From contig NC_092647.1 of assembly GCF_039555335.1 (NCBI RefSeq), forward strand, positions 5,594,608 through 5,658,607: 64,000 nt of DNA, given 5' to 3'. This document shows positions 32,725-42,885 of this stretch, one piece after another (the stretch's first letter is position 1; each line of letters starts with the position of its first letter). The notes beneath the pieces were generated by a model. It was not told where the DNA came from and made no database searches. It saw nothing but the letters and a program-made list of their open reading frames with translations. The position numbers were made by a program, and so were the translations under genes. The DNA comes from Amphiura filiformis (taxonomy: Eukaryota; Echinodermata; Ophiuroidea; Amphilepidida; Amphiuridae).

Positions 32725-33801
32725 TTATTCAATGTCCTGAAGATCCACGACCCAACTGTTAAATTTACCCGGCCAACCTAACCATTTGACGAAGTATTCG
32801 GTCGTTCCGTTCCGTTTTCTCTTTCTGAGAACTTTTTCCACCTTGAATAAATCGCCTTTGGCTTTGATTACTTTTTGAATCTCCCAACCGTAAAATGTAC
32901 CTTCGATTTCTTCCTCGTTAAAGTCTCTCAATACGTAAACGGGTATTCTTCTATCGATTCTTTCGGATACGACGAATAATTCTTCCGACCATTGAGGTAG
33001 ATATCCTTTTCTGAATGGAAGTTTCTCCGTGGAAATACGTACGATATCGTCGGGATTGAACAATTTCTCCTTTTTACGTCTTCTTCGATGCAAGTGTCCG
33101 TACATGGTCTTCCACACGGCGCTTTCGTTGTCCTTGTTGACGCTGGCAGGGGCTCTTCGGATAGTTCTGTGATAGGCGTCGTTGTACCCGCGCACCACAT
33201 CTTGCAAGACGCGCTGATATTCGGAGCCGTTCGTTTTCGTCAAGTGTCTAAAGATTCGACTTTTCAAAGTCCGATTGAACCTTTCCACGATGGAAGCTTT
33301 GGTATCGGGATTCTGAGTGGTGAAAAAGTGTATTTTCTTTTCGTCGAACAATGCGCGCACGTGGGTGTTCAGGAATTCCTTCCCTTTATCGCTCTGAATT
33401 TGGGTGGGTTGTCTTCCGCGATCGAAAATTCTTTTCAACGCCGCGGCCACGGTCTGTCCTTTCTTGTCTTTCAGAGGTTCTACCCAGGCGTATTTGGAAA
33501 ACACGTCGATGCATGTCAAAATGAATTTATAACCGCGATTAAATTTAGTCAGTCCGGGAAGCTCCACCAGATCCATCTGCCACGTCTGATCGATACCGTC
33601 CGAAAAGTAACTATTTCTGGGAAACCGTCTTCTCGCCGGCTTGTGTAAAGTGTACGCGTCTTGAGCGAGGAGCCATTTCTCGACGTCCTTACGCGTTAAA
33701 CCGACGCCATCTTCTTTAACCTTTCTGTACAATCTATCGATGCCCCCCAAACTACCGGAACTCGACGGGTCGTAGTATATTCGTTTCAAGTAGGCCTCCA
33801 T
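32725..33801 (-). CDS. Polinton integrase (DDE, with chromodomain)
   Basis: 358 residues starting MEAYLKRIYYDP. An N-terminal region without a clear zinc finger is followed by the retroviral-type catalytic core: QMDLVEL (first Asp), IQSDKGKEF (second Asp) and KASIVERFNRTLK (Glu). A C-terminal chromodomain follows (FKVEKVLRKR, EYFVKWLGW, NSWV), which in related integrases targets chromatin. It inserts the linear element DNA and generates the 6-bp duplication. The frame is open and of usual length. Confidence 0.93.
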   Translation of the reverse strand: MEAYLKRIYYDPSSSGSLGGIDRLYRKVKEDGVGLTRKDVEKWLLAQDAYTLHKPARRRFPRNSYFSDGIDQTWQMDLVELPGLTKFNRGYKFILTCIDVFSKYAWVEPLKDKKGQTVAAALKRIFDRGRQPTQIQSDKGKEFLNTHVRALFDEKKIHFFTTQNPDTKASIVERFNRTLKSRIFRHLTKTNGSEYQRVLQDVVRGYNDAYHRTIRRAPASVNKDNESAVWKTMYGHLHRRRRKKEKLFNPDDIVRISTEKLPFRKGYLPQWSEELFVVSERIDRRIPVYVLRDFNEEEIEGTFYGWEIQKVIKAKGDLFKVEKVLRKRKRNGTTEYFVKWLGWPGKFNSWVVDLQDIE

Positions 33802-33880
33802 TGCGAATCGCCGAAAGACACATTTAAATTCTACTCTACGGATTATCGCTAATCTTACTACTACTTTAAATAAATATCGA
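33802..33880. other. Spacer upstream of the integrase gene
   Basis: An AT-rich 79-bp gap, one of the few gaps in the minus-strand block; likely promoter of the integrase and capsid genes. Includes TATTTAAAGTA-like sequence on the minus strand. Confidence 0.35.
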
Positions 33881-34609
33881 TTAATAAAGTTCCCACAATT
33901 CCTCGTGAGGGAAAGCCTGACGACGCTTCTTGGATTTTCTTAGCTTCCGTTTCGGGGTGCTTTCTTCGACGATCGATTTCCGTTCCCTCAAAAGATCGCG
34001 TCGTTTGGTATTGGCGATTAAAGATTCGGGGACGTTGTTGAGCGCTATCGCTTCGTTGAACGATTTCCACCCTACGGGATCTTCGTATCCTTTACGATTT
34101 CTCAGAGAGTCGTGGATGAGATCGACCAAGTTGGAGCCCTCGACTTTACTTCCCGACGCGATGATTTCTCCCGAAGGGGTCCAATCCAGATAACCTTTGG
34201 ACCGATTTCGTTTGAGATTGTTCATGAGAGATTTGGCTTTGGTCTTGAAGGAGGCCGGCACGGTTTCCAAAAGTTCCCTTTCCATCGCTTCGTCGACGCT
34301 CTTTACAGCTTCTTCCTTAATTTCCCCATCTTCTCCTCCTTCTTTTTCTTCGTTCTTCATCGGTTTGACCGTAATGTTCAGAGGTTCTTTCGAGCGACGT
34401 TTATCTTTCTTAAGGAACCGTTGCAACGTCTGGTGGTAGAGTCGCATCATATCGTGCGTGGAAAGATCGGTGCGGTCCAGTGTGCGCTTCATATCCTTTT
34501 CCGTATCCCCTATTTTTTCATCGTCATTTTTTTGGACGCGGTCATTGACCCTCTCCAGTTCCCGCGGATCGATCAGAATCATTTTCTTGGCGTATTTTAA
34601 AGTGGACAT
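33881..34609 (-). CDS. Polinton-conserved protein, function unknown (242 aa)
   Basis: Starts MSTLKYAKKMILIDPRE. The first 90 residues are charged and probably helical (coiled-coil-like). A conserved C-terminal module follows: KAKSLMNNLKRN, YLDWTPSGEII, GSNLVDLIHDSLR and GWKSFNEAIALNNVP. This last module recurs in Polintons next to the ATPase/integrase genes; its role is not known. The basic tail RKLRKSKKRR could be a nuclear localisation signal. It follows the 34.9-kb gene after two bases. Confidence 0.65.
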   Translation of the reverse strand: MSTLKYAKKMILIDPRELERVNDRVQKNDDEKIGDTEKDMKRTLDRTDLSTHDMMRLYHQTLQRFLKKDKRRSKEPLNITVKPMKNEEKEGGEDGEIKEEAVKSVDEAMERELLETVPASFKTKAKSLMNNLKRNRSKGYLDWTPSGEIIASGSKVEGSNLVDLIHDSLRNRKGYEDPVGWKSFNEAIALNNVPESLIANTKRRDLLRERKSIVEESTPKRKLRKSKKRRQAFPHEELWELY

Positions 34610-34611
34610 CT

Positions 34612-34938
34612 TTACTTGAGAAGCAGAGGTACGAGCGCTCTTAAAACGGGAGCGAGGAATGCTCCGACGAATCCTCCGTGTTGCGTAAGAATGGTCTTCT
34701 TCTTCTTGCGCGCGACCTTTTTATTAGTTAGAGCGCGCAGGCGTTTTTTGTGCGACGAGAGTTTCTTCTTTTGTTTCGGATTGAGTCGGACGTGTCCCTT
34801 CAGGAGATTCAACGCGCATTCGCACAAGGAATCGATGAGACCGTTGTCGGCGTGCTGTATGACGGCTTTCCTCTGACGAGGATTGCATATACTCAGAAAC
34901 CGAAGAGCGTCGGCGTTTTGCTTCATTCTTTTCGACAT
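34612..34938 (-). CDS. Small Polinton-conserved basic protein
   Basis: About 108 residues from the ATG at 34938 (MSKRMKQNADALRFLSICNP); an upstream ATG at 34965 is possible but lies between the TATA box and the expected transcript start. NPRQRKAVIQHAD, LCECALNLLKG, LNPKQKKKLSSHKKRLRAL and a hydrophobic GGFVGAFLAPVL tail are shared with small proteins of other Polintons. The basic middle plus hydrophobic end suggests a DNA- or capsid-associated protein; this is inference. Confidence 0.7.
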   Translation of the reverse strand: MSKRMKQNADALRFLSICNPRQRKAVIQHADNGLIDSLCECALNLLKGHVRLNPKQKKKLSSHKKRLRALTNKKVARKKKKTILTQHGGFVGAFLAPVLRALVPLLLK

Positions 34939-34971
34939 GTTAATGCTCGAATGAATTAGTCGCAACCGTCA

Positions 34972-34979
34972 CTTTTATA
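34972..34979 (-). promoter_or_regulatory. TATA box overlapping the ATPase stop codon
   Basis: Minus strand TATAAAAG; the ATPase frame ends GTA TAA inside it. It lies 34 bp before the ATG at 34938, so the transcript of the next gene would have a very short leader. Confidence 0.55.
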
Positions 34980-35616
34980 CTCTCGGAATGTAGACAGTTT
35001 GTTTCAATCCTTCAAAGATGTCGGTACGTAGTCTCAAATCTTCAGGAGTCGTAGCTCTCAGATCGACCAGTAGATATCCATACCGCTGTTTGGTAGCGTC
35101 CATGAAACTCTCCTGCACGTACTTGACGCGTCCGGGAAAGATCTGTTTGGCTAAGTGAATAATCTGCGAATTATCTCGGGGATTCTTGAAGAGAACCATG
35201 TAGTGCGCGTTGAGCGAGATGGTGCGGAATTGCTTGGACGCTAAGAATAGATTCTGCACGATAAAGATGACGGACATGTTACGATGATGACTCGTCTTGG
35301 TAAACATGTTCATCACCCTGGTATCTCCGGACAATTCGGCCATGAGATCGTCGATGACGACTAGATTTCTGAAGTTAGGGTCGATCAGAGATTCCATGTC
35401 GGAGGGAAATCCTTCTATAAATTGAATGTTCTCGAAAGATTTTCGCATGTCGTCGTACGCGGATTGGTATTCCCCGTAAAGCCATATAATTTTATCGGGC
35501 GGACCGTCTACCGTCCTATCCCCTTCAGCGATGAGTCGTTTGACGAATTGAGTTTTCCCAGAACCCGTAGGTCCAGAGACGATGGCCGTGTAGGGATGCG
35601 CGAGTCTCGCGTCCAT
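34975..35616 (-). CDS. Polinton packaging ATPase (FtsK/HerA, A32-like)
   Basis: About 213 residues from the ATG at 35616 (MDARLAHPYTAIVSGPTGSG); a GTG-started extension to 35673 lies inside the upstream gene and is less likely. Walker A is GPTGSGKTQ; Walker B is NLVVIDDLM; then TKTSHHRNMSVIFIVQN (sensor-like) and LNAHYMVLFKNPRD. This family pumps DNA into capsids of Polintons, poxviruses and related elements. Its start overlaps the end of the membrane PC4-like gene by about 109 bp. The frame is open. Confidence 0.9.
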   Translation of the reverse strand: MDARLAHPYTAIVSGPTGSGKTQFVKRLIAEGDRTVDGPPDKIIWLYGEYQSAYDDMRKSFENIQFIEGFPSDMESLIDPNFRNLVVIDDLMAELSGDTRVMNMFTKTSHHRNMSVIFIVQNLFLASKQFRTISLNAHYMVLFKNPRDNSQIIHLAKQIFPGRVKYVQESFMDATKQRYGYLLVDLRATTPEDLRLRTDIFEGLKQTVYIPRV

Positions 35617-36071
35617 GATAGTTTCTCGATAGTAGAGTCTACGAAGCTTACGTTCCTTTTCAACGCGTTCCACTGATCGATAGACAGGTAAATACCTCGT
35701 ATAGTAGGAAGAATTCCTTCCTTCTCCACGTCACCTACGAACCGTCTGATATCCACGCGCACACTGCCGCGGAAATGACACACGCTGAGGTATATATCTT
35801 CTCCAAGGTGAAGCGCGTGTTGAGGGAGACAGTGCGTCGACTCTTCTCGAAATTTGACTTTATCGACGTTAATCGACTCGGTTTGGTAAGACGCAAACGG
35901 TAGCGTCAAGTTGTGGCACAAATTAAAGGAAGTACCCTCTCGATGTTGAGTGACGGTCAATGCAGCGTTGGTGACGAGGAGTAGAGCCAGTCCGATCATG
36001 GGAAAGGTGGAGTATTTTTTCAGAGAATCTTTGCAAAGACATTGTTGCGCGCGTGCGTTCTCGATCTCCAT
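35508..36071 (-). CDS. PC4-like protein with N-terminal membrane segment
   Basis: 187 residues starting MEIENARAQQCLCKDSL. One hydrophobic segment at residues ~22-41 (STFPMIGLALLLVTNAALTV), then a Cys-containing linker with NLTL (possible glycosylation site), then a PC4-like domain at ~92-155: DIYLSVCHFRGSVRVDIRRF, IRGIYLSIDQWNALKRN and VDSTIEKL. The last ~30 residues overlap the ATPase gene in another frame. It sits between the polymerase and ATPase genes. A PC4 fold behind a membrane segment is unusual; the fold may have been reused for something other than DNA binding. Confidence 0.7.
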   Translation of the reverse strand: MEIENARAQQCLCKDSLKKYSTFPMIGLALLLVTNAALTVTQHREGTSFNLCHNLTLPFASYQTESINVDKVKFREESTHCLPQHALHLGEDIYLSVCHFRGSVRVDIRRFVGDVEKEGILPTIRGIYLSIDQWNALKRNVSFVDSTIEKLSWTRDSRIPTRPSSLDLRVLGKLNSSNDSSLKGIGR

Positions 36072-36083
36072 CGTGAAGCGAAA

Positions 36084-36532
36084 CTAATCGGTTTTGACTG
36101 CCTCTTTATCTACCCCGTAACCGTAAGGTAAGGTGTCGAATCCTTCGGAGATCCACCTCTTGTCAAACACGACCCTGTAATCTTTCTTGAAAACGCGACT
36201 CTCGATGTTCTTGGTCTTAACGTTACGCACGATCTTGCGAGGATCCGTTACAGTCACTCTCTCCCCTTCACCGTGTAACGTTAATCCTTTGACCATTCGT
36301 TCCAACGTCGAGGCATTGACCAGATTTGAATTTCGCGCGTTGAGGGTGATACCTCTCACTTTCATGGTGGTTTTACCCGTATCCGTGGTATAATAATAAT
36401 TTTTACAACCGCCGGACACGAAAGCTGTAATATGGTTCCCGTCGTGCGGGGCGACCTCGTCCGTCAATTGACCGAGATAATCGCCGGTCGGTGGCTCCCA
36501 ATCTCCGGGGCGACTGAGGAATACGACGCTAT
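36084..36532 (-). CDS. Polinton DNA polymerase B, exon 5
   Basis: Bounded by a TTTCAG acceptor at 36533-36538 and ending with a stop at 36084. It carries the second half of palm motif C (the DTDS site lies at the exon 4/5 border), then VFLSRPGDWEPPTGDYLGQL and the thumb region (GGCKNYYY, TMKVRGITLN). The next gene starts 12 bp downstream. Confidence 0.85.
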
Positions 36533-36618
36533 CTGAAATGACGGGAAAATGAAAATAGTTAAGAAAAATATAATTTGAAAATACGGATCATAAACAAAAA
36601 TAAAAACTAGAAACTTAC

Positions 36619-36895
36619 CCGTATCTTGGTACATGGCGCGATCGCCCAATTTTTCCAGAGCTTCGTACAATTTGAGTCTAGCGTGGCAGGTCGTAAAGGC
36701 CGCGATAACGACGTTTGTTTTAGGGTTGATCTTGGCGAATTCTCCTTCTTCTTTATACGTTACTTCGACGACCTCTTCGTTGATAAGTCTGATATTATCG
36801 ACCGTGATGGTATCGTCCGTCAACAACTTGTACACTTCGGAAGGATCGTCGTGTATAACCGTCTTACTCAGGTTGGATCTTTGGGCAAATTTTCC
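36619..36895 (-). CDS. Polinton DNA polymerase B, exon 4
   Basis: TTTTTACAG acceptor at 36896-36904 and GTAAGT donor at 36613-36618. Encodes GKFAQRSNL after motif B, and NPKTNVVIAAFTTCHARLKL leading to the start of motif C (YQDT). Phase 0 at its start, agreeing with exon 3. Confidence 0.85.
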
Positions 36896-36984
36896 CTGTA
36901 AAAACAATGGAAGAAAATCTCTGTAAGAATTTGTTTTTATCTATTTAAAAAAAAGTCACATGCCTGATCAGCGATGATACTCAC

Positions 36985-37558
36985 CCACATACTATTCAGA
37001 CACAGCTTGGCCAGCGACCTCATGCCGGGATTCTTCGCGATGTTGTCGGGATCCAGACGTATCCCTTCATTCTCGTAGTAGTCGTTGACGTAACGTCGTT
37101 TATCTTCCGGCGTCACGCACCAGTCAGGGTACCCGCTAGCTTCTTGTTTCAATCGGAGGAATCGGTCGATATACTCGGTAAACAAGCCCCCAGTCTTTGT
37201 CTCTTTATCGTACACGGCGCGTCGTTCCCAGTGCCACACCACCTCGGTACTCACGATCCGGTAGCCCATCTCCACGGCCTTCTGGACTTCCAAGGTTACC
37301 CACGTTCCTCGGATGGTTCGCTCTTCGTCCGAATGAGGACAGTAGGCCCGACGTTTCTCTTCCATACACGTACCGCATAAGGCGAACATCAACTTGCCGT
37401 GACATCGGGCGGGCAATACGGGATGAAACAACCATCGTGGCGGCAGGACCGTGCATCGAATCAGGCCGAAGTAAGACGATACGTCGTCGAAATCGTTCGT
37501 GTAGATCTTTGGGAAACCGACGATGTACTCGCTATATTTATTCGTCCATGGGTAGAGG
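36985..37558 (-). CDS. Polinton DNA polymerase B, exon 3
   Basis: AATTAG acceptor at 37559-37564 and GTGAGT donor at 36979-36984. Encodes the LYPW part of palm motif A, IVGFPKIYT, a Cys/His block (CHGKLMFALCGTC), and ends in motif B (AKLCLNSMW). Introns next to motifs A, B and C keep the frame. Confidence 0.85.
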
Positions 37559-37659
37559 CTAATTCAAAGAACAAAAATAAGATCGATAAAATTAAAAGAT
37601 TACATGAATACAAAAACAAGAAATTACAAACGTTATTTTGAATCGATCGATCGACTTAC

Positions 37660-40259
37660 CTCGTAAAGTCCAGGTATCTGATGACCTCTCCGTCCGCGAC
37701 TTTGTGAAAGAGTTTGTTCGTCTCGGTCCTGCCACCGTACAACGCTTCTCTACAATCCATAGGTTCCAGATGGCGGGAAACGTCGATCCTTTTTCTCACG
37801 TCGTCGGGTAGCCCTTTCCACGTCTTTTTCCAGTCGTGTTCAAAAATTTCGACGATTTCGTAATCGGGGTAATTGAGCTCCAATTGTTTCCTACGTAACA
37901 GAGTCTTCCTGTACAGCTCGGCCATTGGTTTCCCCGAGATGGGATTGATGGTATCTTCGTCGAAACAGGACCTGCATCCGTGAAATAGGCACCCATGATA
38001 CGAATAGATCTTACGATTTTCGAGATCAATACCATCGGCAGTCACTCTTCCGTATAGCTGGGCTTCCCCTCCATTCATGGCGTGTAGGATATAGTCGCCA
38101 TCCTTCATCGCTTCGTAATTCAACCATACTATAGAGTCCCTAGAAAAATTCTGACCGGGTCCGTAACCGTGAGGAGGGATGATGGCGATGGTTTGGGGTT
38201 CTAAAAAGTTGCGACGCAATACCAAGTTACAGGCTGCTGCGATGGTGATGGGATCTTTCAAAGGGTCTACCCCGGGATCTTCTAGACCGGTCTTGGTCAC
38301 CTCCATGAACATGGTCCGGAACTGCATGCAACATCTTCGAAGGATATCGACGTCGTTGATGCAGTATTTCAATAACTCATCTTGCAGAACCCATTCCTTT
38401 CCTTTCTTCTTTTCGTCTTCGTACCATTTTACGAACTCTTGCTTCCCCGCTTCGGACATACCCTCAGGGTCGAAATCTTCCATGTCAGGCAGCTTTCCTC
38501 GGTAATTCTCGTTGGCTTTCGTGTTCTTCAGATGCGGGTAAAATCCTTTACAGAGCTCTTGGATCCCGAAACTTTTCGGAAGCTTGGAAAGAGCCATGGG
38601 AAAGAAGTTTAAACTATCCTTGAAGACGATGCCCGATTTGGGCACGGTGATGGACATGACTTTTGCCCCGTTCATGATAACGTCCGGTTTGACGTTATTG
38701 TCGTACAAATACTGCAGGATAAAGTACCCGTCGTAGCCCTTTAAATTATGAGCCAGACATATCGCGCGTTTATGGCGTTCGTTCTTGAGAACCCACAGAC
38801 AAAATTCTTCCATACAATCTTTTCCTCGGAAGACGACTTGTTTGTCATCGCCGCAGAAGTCGCAGGCATCTTCGATCGGTCGATCGGCGCACGTTTCGCA
38901 TACTTTTTGCGCGACGCAGAGGCAGGCTTTATGTATTCCCGTCTCCATCTGAGATTCCACGTCGAAAAAGATGTAACTGAACGGGTTCTCTTCTTTTTCC
39001 TTAACTTCCACTTTTTTGATAAAGCATCGGTGACCCACTTTAAAGTTTCCAATGCAGACGCGACACCAGATATCTGTACAGTCGTGTATTTTACCTTTTT
39101 GAAGGTATTTTTTGTTGACGACTCTTTCGCACTTTTCGCATTTGTAGTACTGGCTGCAGATCGTACCGAACTTCTTGACGCTGGATCCGTCCGCTTTATG
39201 ATTCTCGTAACACTGGAGGGACTTGAAGTATCGATTACAATCGGTACAATACGTCCAAGCCTCGATCTCATCGCTCGACTGACAATTTCCGGAGTGACAT
39301 ACCTTACAGGTTTTTTCGCATTCGTGACGCCTCTTGTCATTGTATGCAACCTTGCACTCGTGACACCAATAACTTCTGTTCAGATAAGCCGACATGGAGG
39401 TGATGAGATCGAAATGGTTGTTGTTGTACAACAAATAGATTCCTTTGGATTTATTCGGCCCTTTCCAAATAATTTTGTCGAACTGTTCTTTGGAAACGAC
39501 CACGAGTTGGTAGTCGGAGACGACTTGCTGGAAAGCTTCTACGTGTTCTAACCCGCACGCTTTAAAAGGCATCTTGATTTCCTCGTGGAGTGCCGTAGCG
39601 CGTGTCGTTTGGTGGTGGCCACCTCTCCTAATATCTCTCCAAACCCGTCCCGTTGATTTCAGTTCATGGTTCGCCTTACCGGTTACGATAGCTCGGGCCA
39701 GACACATGTTGTCGCTCTGGTTGGAGATGGGTACGATACAGTACAAATTTTCCTTCTTCTCCTCCCAGGTCTGAAACATAGGTCTATCCGATCTTCCACC
39801 TTCCGGCATTTCCATATGCACGAAATTAATGTCCATGTCGCTGTTCAATTTCACGTCCTTGTTGGATTGAAGCACGTGCTCTACCCTAGCCATGAACCTA
39901 TCTATAGTGAGATCGTCTTTCTTGATGAAAGGCAGGGCTATAGGTTTATCTAAACCGGGAGCTTGCAGGATAATTCGCACCATATCTCTGGGACGGATAC
40001 CGAGAGTCAGATTATGCAATACATCGTCTATAATCCCAGACAACAGAGGTAAGGCATCCAGAGCTACTTCGTCTAAATTTCTCAGTCGCAGTCGGTAATC
40101 CGTTGCCGAGGCCTTGTATTTTTTGACGCGTTTCGTGTTCACGGCCTCGATGTTGTAGTATCGGGACAGGTCATCCGACTCTTCTCGCTGTTCTTCAGTC
40201 TCACGCAAATCATCCACACTGTTTTCGGCGGGGCGTTTACGACTCCCGGTTACAACGAT
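37660..40259 (-). CDS. Polinton DNA polymerase B, exon 2 (main exon)
   Basis: About 867 codons between a TTATTAG acceptor (40260-40266) and a GTAAGT donor (37654-37659). N-terminal region unknown; then several Cys-rich zinc-binding pairs (CHECKVAYND, CKVCHSGNC, CEKCERVV); then the 3'-5' exonuclease motifs FFDVESQ (Exo I), LAHNLKGYDGYFIL (Exo II) and YCINDVDIL (Exo III); then REALYGGRTE of the protein-primed group before palm motif A at the exon border. It replicates the linear element from protein-primed ends. Open throughout. Confidence 0.93.
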
Positions 40260-41199
40260 CTAATAAAAACAAAACAAAAATAGTTGATTGCTTGAGTAAT
40301 TGTCTTGAACTTTTTTAAACGTTGAACAACTCATTCATCCTACGATTAAACCGTTAAACGCGACTATGGGACCCACGATCCTATCAGAATCTTAATCAGT
40401 TTAATGCACGCAAAACAACGACACGAATGACCCGTGCTAAATAATCATGAGGAAGTTTAAATAAAATGCCGAAATAATGTTCTTATGACATAAAAAAAAG
40501 TAAAATCAATCGATCGGAAATAGAAATAAAGACCTATAGGCCTAGGCCTAATAGTAAAATAAAAGTAGGCCCCTAATAAAGCTATGATTTTAATCATAGA
40601 GGATGCGCTTTAATTAATAACAAATAACAAATGTGATCTGAAATCGTGAAGTGAGTGCTGAAAATAAGGATACTTTCAGAGTTAATCACGAATTTCGCGA
40701 ATTTGAACTGTACGTACACGATAAGCAACATTACATCCATGTTTTCTCAAATTTTCTATGTGAAGTTGTTCTATCGATAAACTATAGTTACCGTTGAGTC
40801 ACGCCGTGTGATAGTTACAACATTAAGTATAGTTCGTATAATGATCAAAAAATTTTACTTGTTAATCGAAAGCGAGCCCTCAATATATAGGCCTATTATT
40901 TATCCACTTGTGACGAAAGATGGCGCGCTATCATAGTCCATTAATTAGTCCATACGTGCATAGGGTAGGATACACGATGCACGCAGGGAGTGTGATTAAT
41001 ACAATAATCATAAGTTTACAACCTCTACTTGGTAAATAGGATATGTTATATCCTATTTAGCAAGATGAAACAATTAAGAGAAAATAGTAGACCTACAGTT
41101 AGGTCTAAAAAAACATGCACGATGAGGTAAAAAAAGCGGAAATTAGTGTAGGCATATTTATCTTAGACCTAGTATTTAAAAGAAGTTGAATACACTTAC
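40260..41199. other. First intron of the Polinton polymerase gene
   Basis: 940 bp, AT-rich, flanked by consensus splice sites; contains TAGGCCTAGGCCTA-type palindromes near 40540. No other feature. Confidence 0.6.
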
Positions 41200-41472
41200 A
41201 GTTTCATCCACATCAGGCAGTACAGGCACTGGGTTTTCACCACCCACCATAGAGTCCATCGGAACATTCCCCACAGGGTCTGTGTCATCCCTTTCCATTT
41301 CCCTGAGTTGAAGAATTCTATTATATGCCAAACGAGTAGCATCCGTTTGCCAATCATCCTCTTGTATGATAGCATTCAGTATATCAACATTGTCAATCCT
41401 TCTAATTTCGTCCTCAGTCATAGGGTCCACGGTTCCGTCCATTCCACTGCTCCGGTAAATCCATGAGATCAT
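41200..41472 (-). CDS. Polinton DNA polymerase B, first exon
   Basis: A short acidic exon (MISWIYRSSGMDGTVDPMTE...) ending in phase 0 at a GTAAGT donor (41194-41199); exon 2 starts in phase 0. No domain is recognised in it. A TATA box lies only about 27-34 bp before this ATG, so the next ATG, at residue 11 (41442), may be the true start. Confidence 0.65.
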
Positions 41473-41498
41473 AATGAAAAAATCTTTTGGTTCATGCC

Positions 41499-41506
41499 TT
41501 TATATA
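41499..41506 (-). promoter_or_regulatory. TATA box of the polymerase gene
   Basis: Minus strand TATATAAAGG upstream of the first polymerase exon. An ATTGG (CCAAT-box-like) motif lies further upstream in the repeated block at 41550-41655. Confidence 0.5.
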
Positions 41507-41549
41507 ATGCAACACAAGCATCGGTTTTTGCAGATACGGACTTATCTTT

Positions 41550-41655
41550 ACAAGCAAGCCACCTAAATTGTCATTGGTTTACGTTGAAAAGAAAAACCCG
41601 TGAATTAGAGTATCGATGAAGCGGCCAATTCGCGTGAAGCATGATGGTTAATAAA
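41550..41655. repeat. Direct repeat upstream of the polymerase gene, copy 1
   Basis: AGCCACCTAAATTGTCATTGG and following ~100 bp recur at 42245-42365 in the same orientation, with moderate divergence. Copy 1 abuts the promoter of the polymerase gene. Confidence 0.75.
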
Positions 41656-42244
41656 CACATGATTCACTCGCAATTCAGTCGTTAACGACATGATTCACTC
41701 GCAATTCGTTATTGGTTTACACCAGGGCGATGTGACTTCATAAGGGCAATGTCGGGGATTATAGGACACAATCGATGGGGAGAGATGAGGTCCGACCAGG
41801 TCCGACCGAGTCTCCTACACAGGTTACGCTCCCAGTGGAGGGGCGGAACCAAACTGGCTGATGTGGAGACTAAGCCAGTTTGCGTCGGTCTGATACTCGT
41901 CTTTGACCATGCGCAGATCTGGCTGGTCAGGAAGATATTTAATATCCCGAATTTATAATATGCCTACCAGTTCCATCTATAACCGAATTGCTAGAGAATA
42001 TTTGTTACCATGTTTAATAAATTCGTATTAATCGTATAATAAAATGTGGCCAAATGTATATTTGTGTACATAGTGTTTGGATCCACTCTTCTACGGACTT
42101 GGCTACTAAGCATGTCGGGAAGGATATGGCGGTATGCTGACCTGGGTCAATATGTTCTGAGCAGATGAGGTCCGACCAATTGCCTTCGACCTTGTGTGCG
42201 ATCAAGTGTGACAGGCAATTCCCAATATCATAGTAAATTCCCTG
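41656..42244. other. Polinton non-coding, between the direct repeats
   Basis: Contains short direct duplications (GATTCACTCGCAATTC twice near 41660-41715). No gene recognised. Confidence 0.4.
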
Positions 42245-42365
42245 TTTACACGCTTCACTCGCAAGCCACCTAAATTGTCATTGGTTTGCATTGTTAAAAT
42301 AAGAACCCGCGAATAAGAGTTCCGCTGAAGCGACCAATTCACGTGGTGCATGATGGGTAATAATT
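42245..42365. repeat. Direct repeat upstream of the polymerase gene, copy 2
   Basis: Second copy of 41550-41655; ends near GTGGTGCATGATGGGTAAT. Confidence 0.75.
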
Positions 42366-42885
42366 GCATTGGTAGTTTGTAACACATTGGTATCACTTCA
42401 CAACTTCTGAAGACATCATCATGAGCAGCACGCATTGTACATAGTAGGCCTATATATATGCATGTACATACTACAGGATAAGAGAAGATATCGCTAGTAT
42501 CCAAGATCCTTTGCGGTTGCCGCGGTCGACTTGCTAAAACCATGCTAAAACCACGTGATATCACGTGATACGTTGTTATCGGGTATCGATTGATCAGTTG
42601 ACTCTCTCTCAGTTGTTTACCTTGTGTTTACTATGCAATGACCGTGGACCGAACGAGAGATCGCAATTAGAAAACATCATGCTCAAGAACCATGAAATGT
42701 TTTCATTATTCAGTAGAAAACGACATACCAATAAATATTTCAGGGTATGTCAAGTCCAACTGTTGCACAATAATGCAAAATGGTCATCTGAAATTTGGAT
42801 TTCGTCAACGAACCTGTCGAATTCCACTACCGTAGCGCGTAGCATACATACATTCATATCAAAGGAAAGTTCCACAGAAGTCTCA
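42366..42885. other. Polinton non-coding region
   Basis: An open frame of about 110 codons on each strand, neither with domain character. The sequence AGAGAAGATATCGCTAGTAT near 42483 recurs inverted near 47990. Confidence 0.35.

Noticed and set aside
34939-34965. Upstream ATG for the small basic Polinton protein
   Set aside because: It lies only a few bases after the TATA box, before the likely transcript start; the ATG at 34938 is preferred.
38748-39551. Plus-strand open frame of 267 codons
   Set aside because: It lies opposite polymerase exon 2, has no domain, and is a shadow of that gene's codon pattern.
42202-42564. 120-codon minus-strand frame in the Polinton
   Set aside because: No domain, overlaps the direct repeat and has no promoter-like signal.
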